Below, in pieces: positions 23,111 through 31,819 of a DNA stretch of 38,776 nucleotides. Each line of letters opens with the position of its first letter. The first letter of the stretch is position 1. Source of the stretch: Oscillospiraceae bacterium (GTDB lineage Bacteria > Bacillota > Clostridia > Oscillospirales > Oscillospiraceae); NCBI GenBank assembly GCA_015067605.1, contig SVME01000009.1, positions 1 to 38,776 of the forward strand, given 5' to 3'. A program made the translations under genes and the position numbers. Under the pieces are notes generated by a model. It was given only the letters and a program-made list of their open reading frames with translations. It made no database searches and was not told where the DNA came from.

Positions 23111-25174
23111 ATGTACACTGCAAACGCGATCCGTAATATCTGCCTGCTGGGCCACAGTGGCAGCGGCAAGTCCGCTCTGGCAGAGAGCTTACTCTACATG
23201 ACCGGTGCCATCGACCGTATTGGCAAGAATGCCGACGGCAACACCGTTTGTGATTTCGACCCTGAAGAAATCCGTCGCAATATCTCCATCTCCACCTCCG
23301 TGGTGCCGCTGGAGTATCATAACTGCAAGATCAACCTGCTGGACGCACCCGGTGGCTTTGACTTCGCCGGTGCCGCTATGGAGGCGCTTCGTGCCGCTGA
23401 CGCCGCTATTATTGTCTGCTCCGCCAAGGACGGCATCACCGTCGGCTTCGAGAAGGCATGGAAGTACTGCGAAGAGCGGAATATGCCCCGCTTTGTCTAT
23501 ATCTCCAAGGTAGACGAGGACAACTCTGACTACAACGCCACCTTTGAGGCGCTGCGTGAAAAGTACGGCAATAAGATTGCCCCCGTGGTGGTGCCCATCT
23601 GGGATTCCTCCAAGAAGATTACCGGCATCATCGATGTCCTGAACAAGCGCGCTTACGAGATGCAGAAGCTGAAGAGAGTGGAGATTCAGGTTCCCGATGA
23701 CAAGCTGTCCGTCATCGAGGAGTTCAATGATGCTTTGAAGGAAGCTGTTGCTGAGACCGACGAGGCTCTGATGGACCGTTTCTTCGAGGGTGACGACTTT
23801 ACTTACGCGGAAATGATTAAGGGTCTGCATCAGGGCGTGAAGGATTTGAGCCTGTTCCCGGTGCTCTGCGGCTCCGGTGTCAACTGCCTGGGCAGCCTGA
23901 TGCTGATGGATCATATCATCGACCTGCTGCCCAACCCCGTGGAGGGCAACTACCATAAGGCTACCACCGCTGACGGCACCACCGAGGAATTCGTGGTTTC
24001 CCCCGGCGGCGTGCCCGCAGCCTTCGTCTGGAAAACCGTTTCCGACCAGTACGGCAAGTATTCCTTCATCAAGGTGCTGTCCGGCGTGATTAACTCCGAC
24101 ACCACGCTGGTCAATTCCCGTACCGGCGAAACTGAGAAGCTGGGTCGTCTGTACACCATGTGCGGCAAGAAGAACTCCGAAGTCAAGGAGCTGAGCTGCG
24201 GCGACATCGGTGCCATCGGCAAGATGGACAAGGTCAAGACCGGCGATACCCTGTGTGATCCCCGCAAGGTGGTTGCTCTGAAGGGTATTCCTTATCCCGC
24301 CCCCTGCTATTCCATGGCGATTGCACCTAAGGTCAAGGGTCAGGAAGAAAAGGTCGGCACCGGTCTGAACCGTCTGAACGAGGAAGATCCCTCCTTCACT
24401 CTGGTCAACAACGCTGAGACCAAGCAGCTGGTGCTCTCCGGCACCGGCGATCAGCAGCTTGACGTGCTGGTTGCGAAGCTGAAGACCCGTTTTGGCGTTG
24501 AAGCCGTTCTCAGCCCCGCAAAGGTCGCTTATCGTGAGAAGATCAAGAAGAAGGTTGAGGCTCACGGCCGTCATAAGAAGCAGACCGGCGGCTCCGGCCA
24601 GTTCGGTGACGTTTGGGTGCGCTTCGAGCCTCAGGAGGAGCAGGATGAGCTGATTTTTGCTGAGGAAGTTTTCGGCGGCTCTGTGCCCAGAAACTTCTAC
24701 CCCGCCGTTGAGAAGGGCATTCAGGAAGCGGTTCAGAAGGGCCCCTTGGCCGGCTATCCCATGGTGGGCCTGAAGGCCGTGCTGTACGATGGCTCCTACC
24801 ACCCCGTTGACTCCAACGAAATGGCATTTAAGCTGGCTGCGATTCTGGCCTTCAAGGAGGCTATGCCCAACGCTATGCCCACTCTGCTGGAGCCCATCGG
24901 CGCTCTGGCGGTCACCATCCCCGACAGCTACATGGGCGATGTGATCGGCGACCTGAACAAGCGCCGTGGCCGTGTCATGGGCATGAACCCCGACAGCGAC
25001 GGTAATACCGTGGTTGAGGCTGAGGTTCCTATGGCCGAGATGTCCAGCTACGCCATCGACCTGCGTGCCATGACTCAGGCTCGTGGCTCCTTCACGCTGG
25101 CCTTCGAGCGCTACGAGGAAGTGCCCAAGCAGAATCAGGCGAAGATCATCGCCGACGCAAAGAACGACGAATAA
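23111..25174 (+). CDS. Elongation factor G-like GTPase (EF-G paralog)
   Basis: A 687-residue translational GTPase with EF-G domain order: G domain, domain II, and domains III-V including the GRHKKQTGGSGQFGDV stretch. The P-loop GHSGSGKS (14-21) is intact. The G3 motif is DAPGG (78-82) where canonical EF-G has DTPGH, so the catalytic histidine is glycine, and G4 is SKVD (132-135) rather than NKxD. This marks it as a member of the EF-G paralog group common in Firmicutes, not the main elongation factor. It stands alone with its own promoter, away from rpsL/rpsG/tuf. Ribosome binding is likely; its task and GTP hydrolysis rate are open. ATG 23111 is chosen for AAAGGAG; the longer frame crosses the promoter. 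Confidence 0.88.
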   Translation: MYTANAIRNICLLGHSGSGKSALAESLLYMTGAIDRIGKNADGNTVCDFDPEEIRRNISISTSVVPLEYHNCKINLLDAPGGFDFAGAAMEALRAADAAIIVCSAKDGITVGFEKAWKYCEERNMPRFVYISKVDEDNSDYNATFEALREKYGNKIAPVVVPIWDSSKKITGIIDVLNKRAYEMQKLKRVEIQVPDDKLSVIEEFNDALKEAVAETDEALMDRFFEGDDFTYAEMIKGLHQGVKDLSLFPVLCGSGVNCLGSLMLMDHIIDLLPNPVEGNYHKATTADGTTEEFVVSPGGVPAAFVWKTVSDQYGKYSFIKVLSGVINSDTTLVNSRTGETEKLGRLYTMCGKKNSEVKELSCGDIGAIGKMDKVKTGDTLCDPRKVVALKGIPYPAPCYSMAIAPKVKGQEEKVGTGLNRLNEEDPSFTLVNNAETKQLVLSGTGDQQLDVLVAKLKTRFGVEAVLSPAKVAYREKIKKKVEAHGRHKKQTGGSGQFGDVWVRFEPQEEQDELIFAEEVFGGSVPRNFYPAVEKGIQEAVQKGPLAGYPMVGLKAVLYDGSYHPVDSNEMAFKLAAILAFKEAMPNAMPTLLEPIGALAVTIPDSYMGDVIGDLNKRRGRVMGMNPDSDGNTVVEAEVPMAEMSSYAIDLRAMTQARGSFTLAFERYEEVPKQNQAKIIADAKNDE

Positions 25175-25185
25175 TTGTAATTTTC

Positions 25186-25213
25186 AGGGGCTGCCGCATC
25201 TGCGGCGGCCCCT
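25186..25213 (+). terminator. Hairpin after the EF-G paralog
   Basis: Long stem AGGGGCTGCCGCA / TGCGGCGGCCCCT with one G-T pair and a very tight apex. T-residues follow only after about 10 bases, so it is a possible but not ideal terminator. Confidence 0.6.
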
Positions 25214-25229
25214 CTGCGCAGATTTTTGC

Positions 25230-25570
25230 TAAATTATCGTTTAGCGCTCTAAGATTACCACGTCATTGCGAGCCCCGCAGGGGCGTGGCAATCCCCGAAA
25301 GATTTAGCCACATTCCGAAAGCGCTGTCATTGCGAGGAGCGAAGCGACGTGGCAATCTCCTGCTGAAATGCTGCATCAATAATGACCGTTGAGGAATGAG
25401 AATGACGTTTTGACGCTGTTTTCATCCCTGTGGGCTGATAAAGTACAAACGCTGTGCCGGGAGATTGCCACGTCGCCCTTTCAGGGCTCCTCGCAATGAC
25501 AGCTTTTTCGCTACGTTTTTGTTGATTTGTGATTGTGCTTACTTAAAGGGATAACCATAACGATAATTTA
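25230..25570. repeat. Palindromic MITE-like repeat, copy 2 (long form)
   Basis: A 341-bp copy with inverted TAAATTATCG / CGATAATTTA ends. It carries three GTCATTGCGAG-type modules (about 25262, 25325 and, inverted, up to 25500) and the shared core in reverse orientation to copy 1. The reverse complement matches copy 3 over nearly the whole length, including a flanking segment with CTTTAAGTAAGCACAATC that is absent from copy 1. The right end lies 24 bases before the start codon of the M3 peptidase gene, so the element fills the whole 25214-25594 gap apart from the ribosome-binding site. Confidence 0.82.
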
Positions 25571-25594
25571 CACAATAGAAAGAGAGGAACAGCA

Positions 25595-27265
25595 ATGAAA
25601 CTGAGAAAATGGATAGCGTGGCTGATGATACTGTGTCTGCTGCTTAGCGGTTGCATGAACGACACGCCGCAGACTCAGTCCCCGACATCCATGACCATAA
25701 CCACTCCGACCACCGCAACCCAGCCCGCCGAATCTCGGCCTTCTGAGCCTGATGATTCGCCTGCGTCCAATCCCCCGAAGCCCAGTCTAGGGCACTTCCA
25801 AGAAGCTGACCCATGGGATGCCCCAAAATTCGAGGACATGGAATACACTCGCCCTGACATGGAAGCATTCAACGCCACAGTGGCCAGCTGCACTGAGCTG
25901 GCAGCTGGCTCCGATGCCGAGGCGTTGCTGGATGCCTTCGAAGCCTATTTGGTGCAGACCAGCAACTTCATTACCAACTACTGGCTGGCCTACATCCGCT
26001 ACAATCTGAATCTGTCCGACGAATACTGGCAGCAGGAGCATGAGTTCTGCACTGAAAACATGGCACAGGTGGAGTCGGAAATGGACCTCCTGCTCCATAC
26101 GCTGGCAGACTCTCCCCATCGGGACTATCTGGAGCGGCAGGAATACGTTGGTGAGGGCTTCTTCGACGCTTACGAAGGGGACAGTATCTGGACGGAGAAA
26201 TTTACTGCTCTGATAGATCAGGAGAATGGGCTGGAGGCAGAATACTACGCCTTGGTGGAATCCAACGCCAGCGTGGATCAGCTGGCACAGCTGCTGGTGG
26301 ATATGGTCAGTCTGCGCCAGCAAATCGCCACCGAGGCCGGCTACGCGGACTACCCCTCCTTTGCTTACGATTTCTACTATCAGCGCGATTACAGCGTGGC
26401 GGAGGTGAAGGAGTACCTGACCAACGTGCAGGAGCAGCTGGTCTCTCTGTACCAGCAGGCGATGGACAGCGATGACTGGGCCAGCGGCATCGTAGCCTCC
26501 AACAGTAAAGACACCATGGCTTATACGGAAAAGGTGGCGCAGGCCATGGGTGGCTCCGCTGAGGAGGCCTTCCGGCTGCTGAAAGAGAAGGAGCTGTACC
26601 ATATCCGCTACGGCTACAAGAAGTTGGGCGGCGCCTTCTGTGTATTCCTGCCGGACTATATGACTCCCTTCGTCTTTGTGTCGCCCACCGGCACCAGCTA
26701 CGACCAACTTACCCTGACCCACGAGTTCGGCCACTACGCCCGAGGCTTTGCCAACGGCGGCGTCGATGCCAGCATCGACGTGGAAGAGATTTTCAGTCAG
26801 GGACTGGAAAATCTGAGCCTGTTCCACGGCGGTGAAAAGATGACCGCCTTCCGTATGATGATGTCCCTGAGTACCTATGTGGAGCAGGGAGCTTATGCGG
26901 ATTTTGAGCTGCGGATTTATGATTTGGAGCCGGAGGAGCTGACGGTAGAGAATTTGAAGAAGATATACGGCGATATCAAAGAGGATTATGCGCTGGGGAC
27001 GATGGCCATATCCTTTACCGAAATCCTGCACCTTTATGTGGAACCGCTGTACGTAATTAGCTATGTTACCAGCAACGATGCAGCCTTACAGCTGTACCAG
27101 ATGGAACTGGCTGATCCGGGCTCCGGCGTGAAGTGTTACCTAGACAATCTGGACAATCCGGAGCCTCAGTTCATGGCGTTTCTGGACAGCGTGGGGCTGG
27201 AGAGCCCCTTTGCCCCCGGTCGCATCTTGGATGTCCGTGAAACGCTGGAATACTGCCTTAGATAG
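25595..27265 (+). CDS. Lipoprotein M3-family metallopeptidase (oligoendopeptidase F-like)
   Basis: A surface-anchored zinc peptidase of 556 residues. A lipoprotein signal peptide ends in the lipobox LLSGC (C20), followed by a Thr/Ser/Pro-rich linker to about residue 65. The zinc site is HEFGH (H376-H380), with the third ligand probably one of the glutamates E397/E398 in DVEEIF. The M3/oligoendopeptidase F family cleaves short peptides; most members are cytoplasmic, so an extracellular lipoprotein form suggests peptide foraging. GAGAGGAAC precedes the ATG. The promoter must lie in or next to the repeat; TTACTT (25539) and GATAAT (25562) with a 17-base spacer is a weak candidate. Confidence 0.87.
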   Translation: MKLRKWIAWLMILCLLLSGCMNDTPQTQSPTSMTITTPTTATQPAESRPSEPDDSPASNPPKPSLGHFQEADPWDAPKFEDMEYTRPDMEAFNATVASCTELAAGSDAEALLDAFEAYLVQTSNFITNYWLAYIRYNLNLSDEYWQQEHEFCTENMAQVESEMDLLLHTLADSPHRDYLERQEYVGEGFFDAYEGDSIWTEKFTALIDQENGLEAEYYALVESNASVDQLAQLLVDMVSLRQQIATEAGYADYPSFAYDFYYQRDYSVAEVKEYLTNVQEQLVSLYQQAMDSDDWASGIVASNSKDTMAYTEKVAQAMGGSAEEAFRLLKEKELYHIRYGYKKLGGAFCVFLPDYMTPFVFVSPTGTSYDQLTLTHEFGHYARGFANGGVDASIDVEEIFSQGLENLSLFHGGEKMTAFRMMMSLSTYVEQGAYADFELRIYDLEPEELTVENLKKIYGDIKEDYALGTMAISFTEILHLYVEPLYVISYVTSNDAALQLYQMELADPGSGVKCYLDNLDNPEPQFMAFLDSVGLESPFAPGRILDVRETLEYCLR

Positions 27266-27307
27266 TGTCCCACGGAAAAACATTTTTCTTTTATGGAAAA
27301 ACAGTGC

Positions 27308-27335
27308 TTGCTTTTTGTGGAAAATGTGCTACAAT
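27308..27335 (+). promoter_or_regulatory. Promoter of the PheB gene
   Basis: TTGCTT (27308-27313), a 16-base spacer and TACAAT (27330-27335), with about 23 bases of leader to ATG 27365. Confidence 0.6.
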
Positions 27336-27364
27336 TTAGGTACACCGATCCAGGAGGTCGAACT

Positions 27365-27805
27365 ATGAAAAATAGTCCTAAATATTACATCGTTGATGCA
27401 TCCGCATTGCCGGAGGTTTTTTTGAAGGTGGCAGAGGCCAAGCGCCTGCTGGCCACCGGTCAGGCTGGCACCGTCAATGAGGCCACAAAAATTACCGGCA
27501 TCAGCCGCAGTGCTTTCTACAAGTATCGGGATGCGGTGCAGCCCTTCCAGAAAATGAATGTCAGCCGTGTCATCACATTCCAGTTTCTGCTCCATGACGA
27601 ACCGGGTGTACTGTCTACTATGCTGACCATTTTCGCACAGGAAAAGACCAATCTTTTGACCATCAACTCCATCACGCCTTCCAACGGTTGTGCCATTGTG
27701 ACTATCACGGCCGAAACGACGGATATGGTGGTGACGCTGGATGAGATGCTTCATATGCTCTCCAGCACCCCCGGTGTCATCAAGGCCGAGGTTTTGGCAG
27801 GCTAA
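27365..27805 (+). CDS. pheB: ACT-domain protein PheB (UPF0735 family)
   Basis: A 146-residue cytoplasmic protein. Residues about 1-60 form an HTH-like region (NEATKITGISRSAFYKYRD). The C-terminal part from about 70 is an ACT domain (FQFLLHDEPGVLSTML), a fold that binds amino acids. The family is named PheB from its position near pheA in bacilli and is thought to be regulatory, but the mechanism is not established to my knowledge. ATG 27365 is preferred for CAGGAGGTCG; an upstream in-frame ATG at 27293 would overlap the promoter. No phenylalanine pathway gene is next to it here. Confidence 0.88.
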   Translation: MKNSPKYYIVDASALPEVFLKVAEAKRLLATGQAGTVNEATKITGISRSAFYKYRDAVQPFQKMNVSRVITFQFLLHDEPGVLSTMLTIFAQEKTNLLTINSITPSNGCAIVTITAETTDMVVTLDEMLHMLSSTPGVIKAEVLAG

Positions 27806-27810
27806 ACATC

Positions 27811-27845
27811 AAAACCGCCACGGGTCCCGTGGCGGTTTACTTGTT
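27811..27845. terminator. Bidirectional terminator between pheB and the radical SAM gene
   Basis: Perfect 13-bp stem AAACCGCCACGGG / CCCGTGGCGGTTT around a single central T. A-runs on the left and T residues on the right allow use from both converging genes. Confidence 0.8.
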
Positions 27846-27856
27846 AATACGGTGAA

Positions 27857-29557
27857 TTATTTCTGCATGAGCACGGCGATGCCGCCACGGTTGTCAGGCG
27901 TGGACACTATAGATGTGACAGCCTTCAAATCTTCCACCGGCGTGCCGGTCATGAATGCCTTTACATCGAATTTGAAGACTTCGGCGCTGCCGACCTTCCG
28001 GCGGTTGCGCCAGATGCGGAAGCGGGCCAGCTCCTTGAGGATATGGTACTGGGGGTCCTCAGCGAAACGGTCAAGGAACCGATCCTTATCCAGCATGAGA
28101 AGCAGCGGGTCGCCAGACTGCAGAATCTCCAGATTGCTTTCGGTAAAGTCAAAGAGCATATCGCACAGCCGGTCGTGATAATAATGCCGCACCAGATACT
28201 CGTACACCGGCCGCATGACTTGCCAGCTCCGGAAGAACACCGGATAATACTGCACTTTTTCACGGAAGGGAGTTTTGTACTCGTAGAAGTGGGGGAACAG
28301 TACCGGATGGGCATAGATGATGTCCTTGCATTCCTCCACCGCAATCTCGCCGGTGACATCGGACACCTTGGAGGATTTGTCGATGGTCTGGAAGAACTGA
28401 GCGGTCAGCTCGGTGCCGGCGAAGAAAGCGCACAGATGAGGATGTACGGTGATGTTGGGCAGCTTGGAAAGCTCCGTCATCAGGGCGATGGTCTGGGACA
28501 GATCCTCTTCGGTTTCGTTGGGGAAGCCGTAGATGAAGGAGGTAGTGACAATGATGCCCTTAGAGCAGATATATTTCAATTTCCCGGGTACGTCCTCCAG
28601 CTTCAAATTCTTGCGCACCAGCTTCTGCATCCGGGGCGAACCGGTTTCGATGCCCATGAACAGGCTAATCAGACCGGCATCCACCATGATGTCCACCAGC
28701 TCCTCGTCCAGACAGTCAATACGGGCGCTGCAACGCCATTTGATGGGGAAGCCGATTTCTTTCAGCATACCGCAGGTGCGAATCACCTTTTCCCGATTCA
28801 GGGTGAACATATCATGCTCAAAGTTGAAATGGGTGAAGCCGAAGCGGTCGTGGATTTCCTTGATTTCCTGAATGATCCGCTCGGGGCTTTTCAGCCGGTA
28901 CTTTCTGCCCCAGAAGGTCTTGGTGCTGCAATAGGTGCAGCCGAAGGGGCAGCCACGGCCCACGTCCACAGGAAACAGCGCCATCTCCGTGGGGGAGTAG
29001 CCCTCGTTGCTGAAATCCAACAGCGTATAGTCGATGACCGGTAGGGTGTCCAAATCCTCAATCAAATCCGGACGGGGATTGCGCACCACCTGACCGTCGG
29101 CCCGATAGGCAAGACCACGAATGCTGAGATCCGGCTGGCCGGCCAGCAAGGAGGTGAAGAAGGGGACGATGGTGGTTTCGCCCTCGCCGCAGCAGATGAA
29201 GTCGATGTAGGGAATCTCCCGCAGGCTGTACTCGCAGGAAAGATCTGCCTGAGGGCCGCCGAAAACGATGTAGACATCCTTGGCCAGTTCTTTCAGCCGC
29301 TGAGCGATCCGCAGGGAGATGTGGTAGGTGTCGCAACGGGTGTAGAAGGAAACGATGCGGGGGTTCTTGTCCAAAATCAGACGGATACCACGGTCGATGA
29401 AGCTGTCAAAATCTGTCACATCACCAAAATGGTGAAACTGGAGGATATCCGCATCAATGTTTGCCTGACGCAGAATCGTGGCAAGCAGCAAAGTGCCAAT
29501 GGGCTCTTCCCGAGCGAAGCCTCCAAAATTGGGTGTTACAAATACGACCTTTGACAT
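27857..29557 (-). CDS. B12-binding domain radical SAM protein
   Basis: A 566-residue cytoplasmic enzyme of the cobalamin-dependent radical SAM type. Residues about 1-150 are the B12-binding (Rossmann-like) domain (VVFVTPNFGGF, VFGGPQADL, CCGEGE). The radical SAM core follows, with cluster cysteines C203, C207, C210 in GCPFGCTYCSTK. The C-terminal 170 residues have no domain I recognise. Family members catalyse methyl transfers, ring contractions or cyclisations; this one is an orphan with no biosynthetic neighbours, so no substrate can be named. ATG 29557 is chosen for GGGAGGT 8 bases upstream; the frame continues to 29581 without such support. Confidence 0.85.
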   Translation of the reverse strand: MSKVVFVTPNFGGFAREEPIGTLLLATILRQANIDADILQFHHFGDVTDFDSFIDRGIRLILDKNPRIVSFYTRCDTYHISLRIAQRLKELAKDVYIVFGGPQADLSCEYSLREIPYIDFICCGEGETTIVPFFTSLLAGQPDLSIRGLAYRADGQVVRNPRPDLIEDLDTLPVIDYTLLDFSNEGYSPTEMALFPVDVGRGCPFGCTYCSTKTFWGRKYRLKSPERIIQEIKEIHDRFGFTHFNFEHDMFTLNREKVIRTCGMLKEIGFPIKWRCSARIDCLDEELVDIMVDAGLISLFMGIETGSPRMQKLVRKNLKLEDVPGKLKYICSKGIIVTTSFIYGFPNETEEDLSQTIALMTELSKLPNITVHPHLCAFFAGTELTAQFFQTIDKSSKVSDVTGEIAVEECKDIIYAHPVLFPHFYEYKTPFREKVQYYPVFFRSWQVMRPVYEYLVRHYYHDRLCDMLFDFTESNLEILQSGDPLLLMLDKDRFLDRFAEDPQYHILKELARFRIWRNRRKVGSAEVFKFDVKAFMTGTPVEDLKAVTSIVSTPDNRGGIAVLMQK

Positions 29558-29590
29558 TTTTGTGTACCTCCCGCAGAACATATTGTTTTT

Positions 29591-29618
29591 ATTATACCAC
29601 CACGTCGCATCTTGTCAA
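29591..29618 (-). promoter_or_regulatory. Strong consensus promoter of the radical SAM gene
   Basis: On the minus strand perfect TTGACA (29618-29613) and perfect TATAAT (29596-29591) with a 16-base spacer. The leader is about 27 bases. Confidence 0.85.
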
Positions 29619-29655
29619 GCGCACGAGCCTCAAATCGTTTGCAAAATGATAATCC

Positions 29656-29684
29656 TTGCGTAGGCGTGGGGAGTGTGGTATAAT
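29656..29684 (+). promoter_or_regulatory. Promoter of the Nudix/C39 operon
   Basis: TTGCGT (29656-29661), a 17-base spacer and TATAAT (29679-29684). It is divergent from the radical SAM promoter, about 38 bases away. Confidence 0.78.
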
Positions 29685-29703
29685 GTGAAAAACCAAGGAG
29701 GCG

Positions 29704-30189
29704 ATGGATGTGTACGCAACAACGCTGTGCTACATCACCCGTGGAGAGGATGTGCTGATGCTCCATCGGGTCAAGAAGCAGAACGACATCAACAAGGACA
29801 AATGGATCGGCATCGGTGGCAAGTTCGAGGGGGAGGAAAGCCCTGACGAATGTTTGCTGCGGGAGGCCTATGAAGAAACCGGCCTGACTCTGACCTCGTG
29901 GAAATGCCGTGGCGTGGTGACTTTTTTGTGCGACGGCTGCGAGGGGGAGTATATGTACCTGTTCACCGCCGACGGCTTCGAAGGAGAGCTGAAGGAATGT
30001 GACGAGGGAGATTTGTGCTGGGTCAGTCGGGACTTTCTAGATCAGCTTCCCAAGTGGGAGGGGGATCAGATCTTTCTGGATCTTTTGTGGCAGGATGCGC
30101 CATTTTTTCTGCTGAAGCTTCGTTATGAAAAGGATAAGCTGGTGGAGGCGGTGCTGGACGGCCGCACCATCGTAGATAAGAGAGGATAA
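29704..30189 (+). CDS. Nudix hydrolase (MutT/8-oxo-dGTPase-like)
   Basis: A 161-residue cytoplasmic hydrolase of nucleoside diphosphate linkages. The complete Nudix box is at residues 39-61, with the key REAYEETGL metal-binding core (E54, E57, E58). The INKDKWIGIGGKFE stretch is typical of Firmicutes proteins annotated as 8-oxo-dGTP diphosphatases; substrate specificity is inference. ATG 29704 lies only 2 bases after AAGGAGG, whereas an in-frame GTG at 29710 is 8 bases from it, so the true start may be 29710. The next gene begins 2 bases after the stop codon. Confidence 0.88.
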   Translation: MDVYATTLCYITRGEDVLMLHRVKKQNDINKDKWIGIGGKFEGEESPDECLLREAYEETGLTLTSWKCRGVVTFLCDGCEGEYMYLFTADGFEGELKECDEGDLCWVSRDFLDQLPKWEGDQIFLDLLWQDAPFFLLKLRYEKDKLVEAVLDGRTIVDKRG

Positions 30190-30191
30190 CT

Positions 30192-31259
30192 ATGGAACAA
30201 ACGAAAAAGAAAATGGATGCCAACCGTGTCTTGACGGTGGCGGTGGCAGTGCTGTCGCTGGTGCTGGTGGGACTACTGATTTGGGGCGCGGTGCTGCTGG
30301 CCGGTCAGAAGAGTTCTCAGGAGGCGACCCCTTCCGACAGCCAACAGACCCAAACCCAAAGCCAATCCCAGAGCGTACATACAAAGCCTGATCCGTCGAA
30401 GCCGGAGCAGACCCAGCCAACGGAAACAAAACCTGCGCAAACCAAACCCACCGAATCCCAGCCCGCGCCGACGAAGCCCACCGAGCCTCGTCCCACGGAA
30501 ACCAAGCCTACCCAGCCTACCAAGCCTACAGAGCCGGTTCCGGATGATCCGGAGGTTCCGGAAAAGGATCCTACCATCATTGCCGCGGAGGAGAAAATCA
30601 CTGCCTTCGCCGAAGCCAACGGCTTCACGCTGGCGGACTACCCTCAGAAGCTGATCGAACTGCTGGCTCGCAAGCCGGAAACCGAGGAGTATGTTTGCCG
30701 TTATCCGCTGGAGTACGGCAAGGATCATCCCATCGATATTTCCGGCCACGCAGCGGACGAGGGCGTGCCCCTGTTCATCCAGTGGGACAAGCAGTGGGGC
30801 TATCTGGACTACACGGGCAACGTGTTCGGCCTTGCCGGCTGCGGCCCCACCTGTATGTCCATGATTATGTACCATTTCACCCGAGATGCCAAGTACACGC
30901 CCGCTTATATGCTGAAATTTGCCGAAAGCAACAGCAGCTATGCGGTGAAGGGCTACGGTACTCAGTGGGCCTTCTTCAAGCAGGGGGGTAAGGAGCTGGG
31001 GCTGGACGTGAAGGAGCTGACCTCCGAGCAAATCAAGAGCGAGAGTAAGATTGCTAACGTGCTGGACTCCGGCCGAATCATCGTGATGAACGTGTCCCCC
31101 GGCGTGTTCACCACGGTGGGACATTATTTGCTGGTGGTAGGATACGAGGACGGCAAGTTCCGTGTCAACGACCCCAACAGTGAAATCAATTCCGAGAAGT
31201 TGTGGGAATTTGAGGAGTTTTCTGACCAGATTCGTATGATGTGGTCATTCAAAATGTGA
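30192..31259 (+). CDS. Membrane-anchored C39-like cysteine peptidase domain protein
   Basis: A 355-residue protein with an N-terminal transmembrane anchor (residues about 13-37, TVAVAVLSLVLVGLLIWGAVLL), a long Lys-Pro-Thr-rich linker (about 45-125), and an extracellular C39-like papain-fold domain. The predicted catalytic set is C217 (GCGPTCMSM), H311 (GHYLLVVGY) and D327 (VNDPNS). Domains of this Peptidase_C39_2 type may process peptides or cell-wall crosslinks; no substrate is visible. AGAGAGGATAACT precedes the ATG. It is co-transcribed with the Nudix gene, though the two are not obviously related in function. Confidence 0.83.
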   Translation: MEQTKKKMDANRVLTVAVAVLSLVLVGLLIWGAVLLAGQKSSQEATPSDSQQTQTQSQSQSVHTKPDPSKPEQTQPTETKPAQTKPTESQPAPTKPTEPRPTETKPTQPTKPTEPVPDDPEVPEKDPTIIAAEEKITAFAEANGFTLADYPQKLIELLARKPETEEYVCRYPLEYGKDHPIDISGHAADEGVPLFIQWDKQWGYLDYTGNVFGLAGCGPTCMSMIMYHFTRDAKYTPAYMLKFAESNSSYAVKGYGTQWAFFKQGGKELGLDVKELTSEQIKSESKIANVLDSGRIIVMNVSPGVFTTVGHYLLVVGYEDGKFRVNDPNSEINSEKLWEFEEFSDQIRMMWSFKM

Positions 31260-31261
31260 CG

Positions 31262-31291
31262 AAACAGGGCTGCCAATCGGCAGCCCTGTTT
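31262..31291 (+). terminator. Terminator of the Nudix/C39 operon
   Basis: Perfect 13-bp stem AAACAGGGCTGCC / GGCAGCCCTGTTT with loop AATC, 2 bases after the stop codon; the T-tract is short. Confidence 0.82.
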
Positions 31292-31305
31292 GCGCCATCT
31301 TGCCC

Positions 31306-31650
31306 TAAATTATCGTTGTGGTTATCCCTTTAAGTAAGCACAATCGTAGATCAACAAAAACGTAGCGAAGAAGCTGTCATTGCGAGGAGCCCTGAAAGGG
31401 CGACGTGGCAATCTCCCGGTACAGCGTTTGTACTATATCAGCTCCACAGGAGTGAAAACAACGTAAAAACGTCATTTTCATTCCTCAACGCTCATTATTG
31501 ATGCAGCATTTCGGCGAGAGATTGCCGCGGCCTTACGGCCTCGCAATGACATGGTTGTACGATAGGCGCTGAAAACCTTTGGGGATTGCCACGGGCTTCG
31601 CCCTCGCAATGACGTGCTGTTTGGTGCGTTGCTTCGCTAAAAGTAAAATA
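31306..31650. repeat. Palindromic MITE-like repeat, copy 3 (long form)
   Basis: About 345 bp, starting with TAAATTATCG at 31306 and ending in a degenerate right end (CGCTAAAAGTAAAATA, about 31635-31650). It is colinear with the reverse complement of copy 2, from GGTTATCCCTTTAAGTAAGC through the core to the third GCAATGAC module near 31612. It occupies most of the 560-base gap between the C39 gene and recJ; 31651-31768 shows nothing I can identify. Confidence 0.8.
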
Positions 31651-31768
31651 TATTCCGAGGGGAATTGGGCGTGGTTTGTTTCCTCCGGAAGCGGGGGCGG
31701 CAGACTGGGAAATTCAGCCAAAGAGGGGATAAAATGAGGCAAATGGGTGGAAAAATCCAAACTTCCTA

Positions 31769-31797
31769 TTGTGTATTGGGGATTTATTTGATATAAT
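31769..31797 (+). promoter_or_regulatory. Promoter of recJ (and probably relA)
   Basis: TTGTGT (31769-31774), a 17-base spacer and a perfect TATAAT (31792-31797). Predicted start is only about 15 bases before ATG 31820. Confidence 0.72.
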
Positions 31798-31819
31798 ATT
31801 GAGCAAATGATTAAATTGG

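Noticed and set aside
25230-25570. Possible CRISPR array because of repeated GTCATTGCGAG units
   Set aside because: The units are inverted, unequally spaced and occur in dispersed copies with a conserved core; no regular repeat-spacer pattern and no cas genes.
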